In this document: positions 60,449-64,000 of the stretch, piece after piece
Layout: every line of letters begins with the position of its first letter
Position numbering within the stretch: position 1 is the stretch's first letter
Source of the DNA: Liolophura sinensis
Taxonomy: Eukaryota > Mollusca > Polyplacophora > Chitonida > Chitonidae
NCBI RefSeq assembly: GCF_032854445.1
Contig: NC_088304.1
Coordinates: 2,296,001-2,360,000 of the forward strand
DNA: 64,000 nt
Direction of reading: 5' to 3'
The notes under the pieces: model-generated
The model's database searches: none
The model's input: only the letters and a program-made list of their open reading frames with translations
What the model was told of the DNA's origin: nothing
Made by a program: the position numbers and the translations under genes

Positions 60449-61079
60449 TGTAAAGGTAATGTGCGTTGCTGTCGAAAGTGTCAGCAACACTTTACCGCGT
60501 TCAAATGCGACGGGTTGCCCAGTGTCGTCCCTGATATCAATTTCCACCCTCGAGAAATGCTTGCGCCGTACGGGGATGTATTCCACGTGTTGGAAGGTCT
60601 TGGAGATGTGTTGCTCGTACTTCCCTTTCGTGGTGACCAAACGCAGCAGCGGCGGCAGCGTTTCTCCCACCACATGAGGTTCAACAATGTCCGTGTACAC
60701 GTACGGCGTGGGTGTGGTGGCATTTAAATCCTTGGAACCGATATGCGGCAGATCCGCCGGCCCCATGAGCCAATCCTGCGGTAAATTTATGAGTTGTTTC
60801 TAAATTCGCAGGCTGCATTTGCGCTGCACATCATCAAAACCGAACGTCAAATCACAGAAGAAGTGTAATAGCGTGCCGGCAATGTTAACTTATGCTTAGC
60901 GCGGTGCTGGTCCACTTTGGAGTCTAAGACATACCACGCTTCGTCTTGCCGCACATTGAACCAAGTACGGAGTCACCAGTCAGATGCATGGGCTGTGACA
61001 TTTAGGTGGTGAAATGCGTCAAGGTATTGCTGAGGACGTAGTCGAGCGAGCTTTTATTGGGCAGCGTGACGTAAAACAT
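60449..61079 (-). pseudogene. Second structural protein (MFYVTLP family), copy 2 (broken)
   Basis: The start MFYVTLPNKSSLDYVLSNTL at 61079 is quickly stopped. Further fragments: DEAWYVLDSK, LMGPADLPHIGSKDL, VVGETLPPLLRLVTTKGKYE, HISKTFQHVEYIPV, VEIDIRDDTGQPVAFERGK. The family is conserved across Maverick/adintovirus elements next to the minor virion gene and is plausibly penton- or fibre-like. About 100 codons present in copy 1 around 34330-34440 are deleted here. Confidence 0.72.
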
Positions 61080-61173
61080 TTTGGTGAGGTGATCTCCTGC
61101 GTGGAGTTTGACTGTCTTTCCATCTGGCACCGGTATTTATTACGGACTCCACATTAGTGGGGGTACGATGGCT

Positions 61174-61248
61174 AGATATAAGCGTCATGTCCGACATTCC
61201 GATACCATTCGTAGTCCGTAAAGGGCGTTCCAGGTCGATAATCGCAAG
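61174..61248 (-). repeat. Repeat R core, copy 4
   Basis: A 75-bp match to the coding core only (HLAIIDLERPLRTTNGIGM, then SDMTLI). The A/T-rich lead and the ATG are absent, and the core is fused in frame into a 136-codon Ser/Thr/His-rich ORF (61054-61464, minus). Confidence 0.8.
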
Positions 61249-61499
61249 ATGGAAGCACGCAGTCCGGATCGCCGCCGTTGTCGTCTTTTGGGTCGGCGTG
61301 GTGTGGTGGTGATAGTGATTTTTATGGTAGTCGTTTTGATGGGATGAGGAGGAGGTGGAGAAAGAGGAGGAGGAGGGGGAGGAGGAGGAGGAGGGCGAGA
61401 CCGGGCGAGACCGGGCGAGACCGGTTTTCGTCTCGGCTGGTGTGTCCATCTTTCCCGCAACCAATCGCGCTGGCGACGGTGTGATCGCTCGGTGTGGCC

Positions 61500-61766
61500 C
61501 TAGAGCAGAGCAGCCTTTCGCCGTAAAGCCACGGGGACGGTCTCTAAAATCTCCCTCTCGCTTAAACGACCGACAGGCTTGGCGGTGGGCTGGTTCGTCG
61601 TCGGACTTGGCTGCTGCGCGGTTTGGTGTTGATCTTGAAACGCACGGTACCGTTGAAGGGTGTGGTGATACCGCTGTATTTTTTCATCGTCCGAGAGAGT
61701 CGTGTCGTGGAAGATCGATGCCATCTCTTGGTTGAGCGCGTTATCGGCTTTAACAGTACTGAGCAC
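61500..61766 (-). CDS. Small coiled-coil-like protein of the Maverick element
   Basis: An 88-codon ORF: N-terminal heptad-like region (MLSTVKADNALNQEM, then TLSDDEKIQRYHHTLQRYRA), a Gln/Thr/Pro-rich linker, then GRLSEREILETVPVALRRKA. A small ORF with a DDEKIQRY..LQRY block is a regular companion of the ATPase in related elements. Function unknown. The stop at 61500 may be premature, because an open frame of similar character (RQRDWLREKD) follows. Confidence 0.6.
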   Translation of the reverse strand: MLSTVKADNALNQEMASIFHDTTLSDDEKIQRYHHTLQRYRAFQDQHQTAQQPSPTTNQPTAKPVGRLSEREILETVPVALRRKAALL

Positions 61767-61857
61767 GGTTTACGGGGACAGGCTTATGGTTGTGCTGGCC
61801 GCGTGAGCGTGCCTAAAAGGCGCGGCTGGACCAAGGCCATTTTCTTGCCGTGCCGCA

Positions 61858-62082
61858 TTACCTCCCAGCTATGCTCTTAATAAAGCCGCCAATGAGGGCT
61901 GGTGAGGCAGTGATGAGGGGGCCCAGCAGGGCTTCAACGAGACCACCGCGTTGAACAATCCTTCCTTTCTTATGCAGGGGAACACTTTTCTTGATCAACG
62001 TGGGAAAACCTGTCTTGAGCTGCTGTAACCCTTCTGAGCCCGCTATAATGGAACGTTTCCATTTTACACATTCTTGGCACAT
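61858..62082 (-). CDS. Small hydrophobic Gly-rich protein of the Maverick element
   Basis: A 74-codon ORF: MCQECVKWKRSIIAGSEGL, a basic LIKKSVPLHKKGRIVQRGG block, then hydrophobic LVEALLGPLITASPALIGGF. The basic-then-hydrophobic layout fits the small membrane- or core-associated proteins of these elements. It overlaps the end of the ATPase ORF by ~19 bp. Function unknown. Confidence 0.6.
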   Translation of the reverse strand: MCQECVKWKRSIIAGSEGLQQLKTGFPTLIKKSVPLHKKGRIVQRGGLVEALLGPLITASPALIGGFIKSIAGR

Positions 62083-62699
62083 TCACACAAACACCGAAGT
62101 AAAGGGTGAAGGGGAGTTCGAGCCAGGAGGGACAGCAAGGGGCCGTAATGTTGGAGCCGGCATGACATCACGGGTGGTTGACGTGGAAACAAGTGATTCG
62201 ACAGATCGTGCTTACGAACTTTTATGCCTTCGAGAGGTAGGCGTGCTGAATTTCCCCCGGGGAAGATGTGGGTGGGAAGTCGCAGGTGGTCGGGTGTGGC
62301 TTGCTTGAAATTCACCAGCAAATACTGCGTCCGTACTGCGTGAGCCATCTGTTTAGCGATCGTGGTAATCTGAGGCGCGTCTTGCGGGATTTTAAACACT
62401 GCCAAGTAGTGTGCGTTTAGACTGATGGTGCGATGATCTTGTTTGATGATCTTGATGATCTTGGTTTTGTTGTACCTGTTCTGGACGATTATATTGCGGT
62501 GGTGGCTCCTTTTGGTAAAGAGTTTTGTCACGCGTTCGTCCGCTTCGGCCATCAAATGCTGACACCAGTCGACGCGTTGCAGGGGTGGGTAAATGAGAGC
62601 TTGAACCTGCGCCAACAACCGTTTCACGAACACGGACTTTCCACACCCCGTCGGTCCGCTGACAATGCAGGTAAATGGATGCTCCCATCGCGTATCCAT
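62064..62699 (-). pseudogene. A32/FtsK-like DNA-packaging ATPase with Walker B deletion
   Basis: A 211-codon frame starting MDTRWEHPFTCIVSGPTGCG. Walker A is GPTGCGKS (~62633-62660). Next comes LQRVDWCQHLMAEADERVTK, where a hydrophobic strand ending in D(D/E) (Walker B) should lie before LMAE but does not. Later blocks are RTISLNAHYLAVFKIPQDAP and TPDHLRLPTHIFPG. The family pumps genome DNA into the capsid. With no Walker B it could not hydrolyse ATP. A low-complexity tail follows the conserved end. Confidence 0.82.
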
Positions 62700-63420
62700 G
62701 GATGGAGAAGCTGTGTGAGTCAGTTGGGCTGGTCGTACGGGTGAGGGTGATGTACAGTGCGGGAGGCCGCTACGGTCACCACTGCCTTCACCTCGACCGG
62801 GGAGGGCGAGGTAGGCGGACTGCTACTGCGACTGCTGCTGCGACTTCTGCTGCGACTGTTGGCCGCCGCGGGGGAGGAAGGCGAGGTAGACGGACTGTTA
62901 CTACCGCTGATGCTGCTGCTGCCGCGTCGTGTTGGGTGAAGAATAGACGGGTGGGGAAACGGTGATCGGTAACGAAGTGTTGTTAGGTAGCGATTGTCGG
63001 TGACGGAGACGGAGTTGGGGTAAACTGGGAAATCCCGTAAACTTCAACCGGGGAGTGACAACTTGGTCCGTGGACGCGTCCTGCTAGGCGGTAAACGTCG
63101 TGGTGGGTAGCGAGGTGGAGGTCAGGTCCTTGCCCGGGACGGTGCTGTCAAGCCGACGTCCGATTTCGCTCGGCGACGACGGTGGTAATGGTGGTGGTGA
63201 CAGCGGCGGCGGGGACAACGGCTTCCCGGACCACCGGAGGAGCGTCTTGTTCAACTGCCCTTGTAGATATTGAAGGGTGGAGTCCCGCGGCAAATGCATC
63301 CACTAAAACTCCGAAAACGGTTGCCACGGTGCCTTTATTCTCGCACAAGCCTTGTACCCACTGATCCATTCCTTGAGGTAGGTCGATAAGGACTGACAGT
63401 TACCCCCATTATCTTCGGGG
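62700..63420 (-). other. Pro/Ser/Thr-rich decayed region between ATPase and integrase
   Basis: Minus-strand frames give Pro-rich (GKPLSPPPLSPPPLPPSSPS) and Ala/Val-rich segments with no known domain. Plus-strand frames are Arg/Gly/Leu-rich shadows. It probably held a structural or accessory gene of the element. Confidence 0.4.
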
Positions 63421-64000
63421 CTAAATACCTTTGACGTCCGTAGCCGGCACCCAAGAATTAAAGCTGTGTGATAGCCGACCCGCTTCACCAAAATAGTACA
63501 GTTTTCCTCGGCGTCGTTCCCTTTTTAAGATCTTCTCCACCTGATAAAACTTACCTGCCGAGGCCGTCACCGGTTGGAGTTCGGTCTTGTAAAACGTCTT
63601 GAGTGACCGTTCCTCGTTCAAGTCCTCCAGTTTGTGCACGACAGGCTGACGAGGGTGGGTGCGGGCGATGCGGAACATTTCCGTGCTCCAATTTGGCAGG
63701 CACAATTTTTTGAATTTCCTTTTCACCTTACTTATAATCACCGGCGCGATATCGGTACATCGATCGTTTGAACGTTGGAGGACCGTATAAGGCTCCCGTC
63801 TTGAAAATGCGTTGAAACACCTCAATCAGACGAGCACAGGTTTTGGTGCGCAGTGGAACCACCCAAGCGTATTTGAAGAGGACATCGATGCAGATAAGTA
63901 GGTAACGGTTGTCGTCGTTGTCTTTGGCAAACTCTGCCATGTAGACCAGGTCCGCCTGCCACTGACTGTCTATACCCCCAACCACAAATCGGTTACCAGG
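63421..64000 (-). pseudogene. RVE-type integrase, internally deleted, runs off the right edge
   Basis: From the edge inward: GGIDSQWQADLVYMAEFAKD (first catalytic Asp in QADLV), DNRYLLICIDVLFKYAWVVP, LIEVFQRIFKTG; then a jump at ~63790 to a post-catalytic region with VKRKFKKLCLPNWSTEMFRI, FYKTELQPV, YQVEKILKRERRRGK and a chromo-like end FNSWVPATDVKGI (63421). The second Asp and the Glu of the DDE triad are deleted. Integrases of this type insert Maverick-like elements. The N-terminal zinc-binding part lies beyond the window. Confidence 0.82.

Larger units (their letters stand above)
54712..64000. mobile_element. Maverick/Polinton (adintovirus-like) element, copy 2, continues past the right edge
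   Basis: Plus-strand polymerase (54.71-57.66 kb), then minus-strand protease, major capsid, minor virion protein, second structural protein, two small ORFs, packaging ATPase and integrase. This set identifies the element class. The 5' start of the polymerase is missing relative to copy 1, and the left terminal repeat was not found. All genes are decayed. Three members of repeat R lie inside it (55.56-55.86, 57.76-58.03, 61.17-61.25 kb). The right terminus is outside the window. Confidence 0.9.

Noticed and set aside
62675-62965. Arg/Gly/Leu-rich plus-strand ORFs near 62.7-62.9 kb
   Set aside because: Antisense to the Pro/Ser-rich minus-strand region; low-complexity shadows.

Overview
The window looks like a piece of a lophotrochozoan, most likely molluscan, nuclear genome. 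It has low gene density, an AT-rich background, spliceosomal exon signals, and many copies of a tRNA-derived SINE whose 3' end reads like 'gagtacggcgtaaaacacc' followed by an A/T-rich tail. I associate that SINE type with molluscs. This assignment comes from recognising the repeat, not from a search. I saw no intact housekeeping gene, rRNA gene, free tRNA gene or CRISPR array.

Layout. 1-10 kb: SINE pieces, a large (AT)n tract, a dispersed repeat shared in inverse orientation with 53.5 kb, one well-supported SET-domain exon (4976-5173) with possible small exons downstream, and minisatellites. 10.3-14.1 kb: a 54-bp (18-codon) minisatellite runs into a decayed zinc-finger/tyrosine-recombinase-like gene that still has a splice donor at 14053. 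14.7-22.4 kb: more minisatellites, a 362-bp direct duplication, foldback MITEs and SINEs. 24.1-25.9 kb (minus): a non-LTR retrotransposon with an RNase H domain, from which the reverse transcriptase core has been deleted. 26-27.4 kb: a duplicated ~460-bp block. 28.05-34.6 kb: copy 1 of a Maverick/Polinton (adintovirus-like) element. 35.7-37.6 kb: (CATA)n and a 50-bp minisatellite. 39.7-42.4 kb: a second, CR1/L2-like non-LTR element. 42.5-54.2 kb: MITEs, a ~41-bp array, a long stretch with no recognisable gene, a 65-bp array and a pentanucleotide microsatellite. 54.7-64.0 kb: copy 2 of the Maverick-like element, running off the right edge.

The two Maverick-like copies are the main content. In both, a protein-primed family B DNA polymerase on the plus strand converges on a minus-strand block. 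Reading that block from polymerase to the right edge, copy 2 carries an adenain-like protease, a double-jelly-roll major capsid protein, a glycine-rich minor virion protein, a second structural protein, two small ORFs, an A32/FtsK-like packaging ATPase and an RVE integrase. Together these would be the replication, integration and virion-building set of a self-synthesising transposon or adintovirus. Both copies are dead: frameshifts and stops run throughout, and in copy 2 the polymerase motif C, the integrase second half of the catalytic triad and the ATPase Walker B stretch are lost. Copy 1 contains a nested ~700-bp PIF/Harbinger-like element that keeps a Myb/SANT ORF. Copy 2 contains three members of a curious short repeat that encodes a conserved peptide (core LAIIDLERPLRTTNGIG); a fourth member lies outside at 7.8 kb. 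The window therefore records several layers of nested mobile elements.
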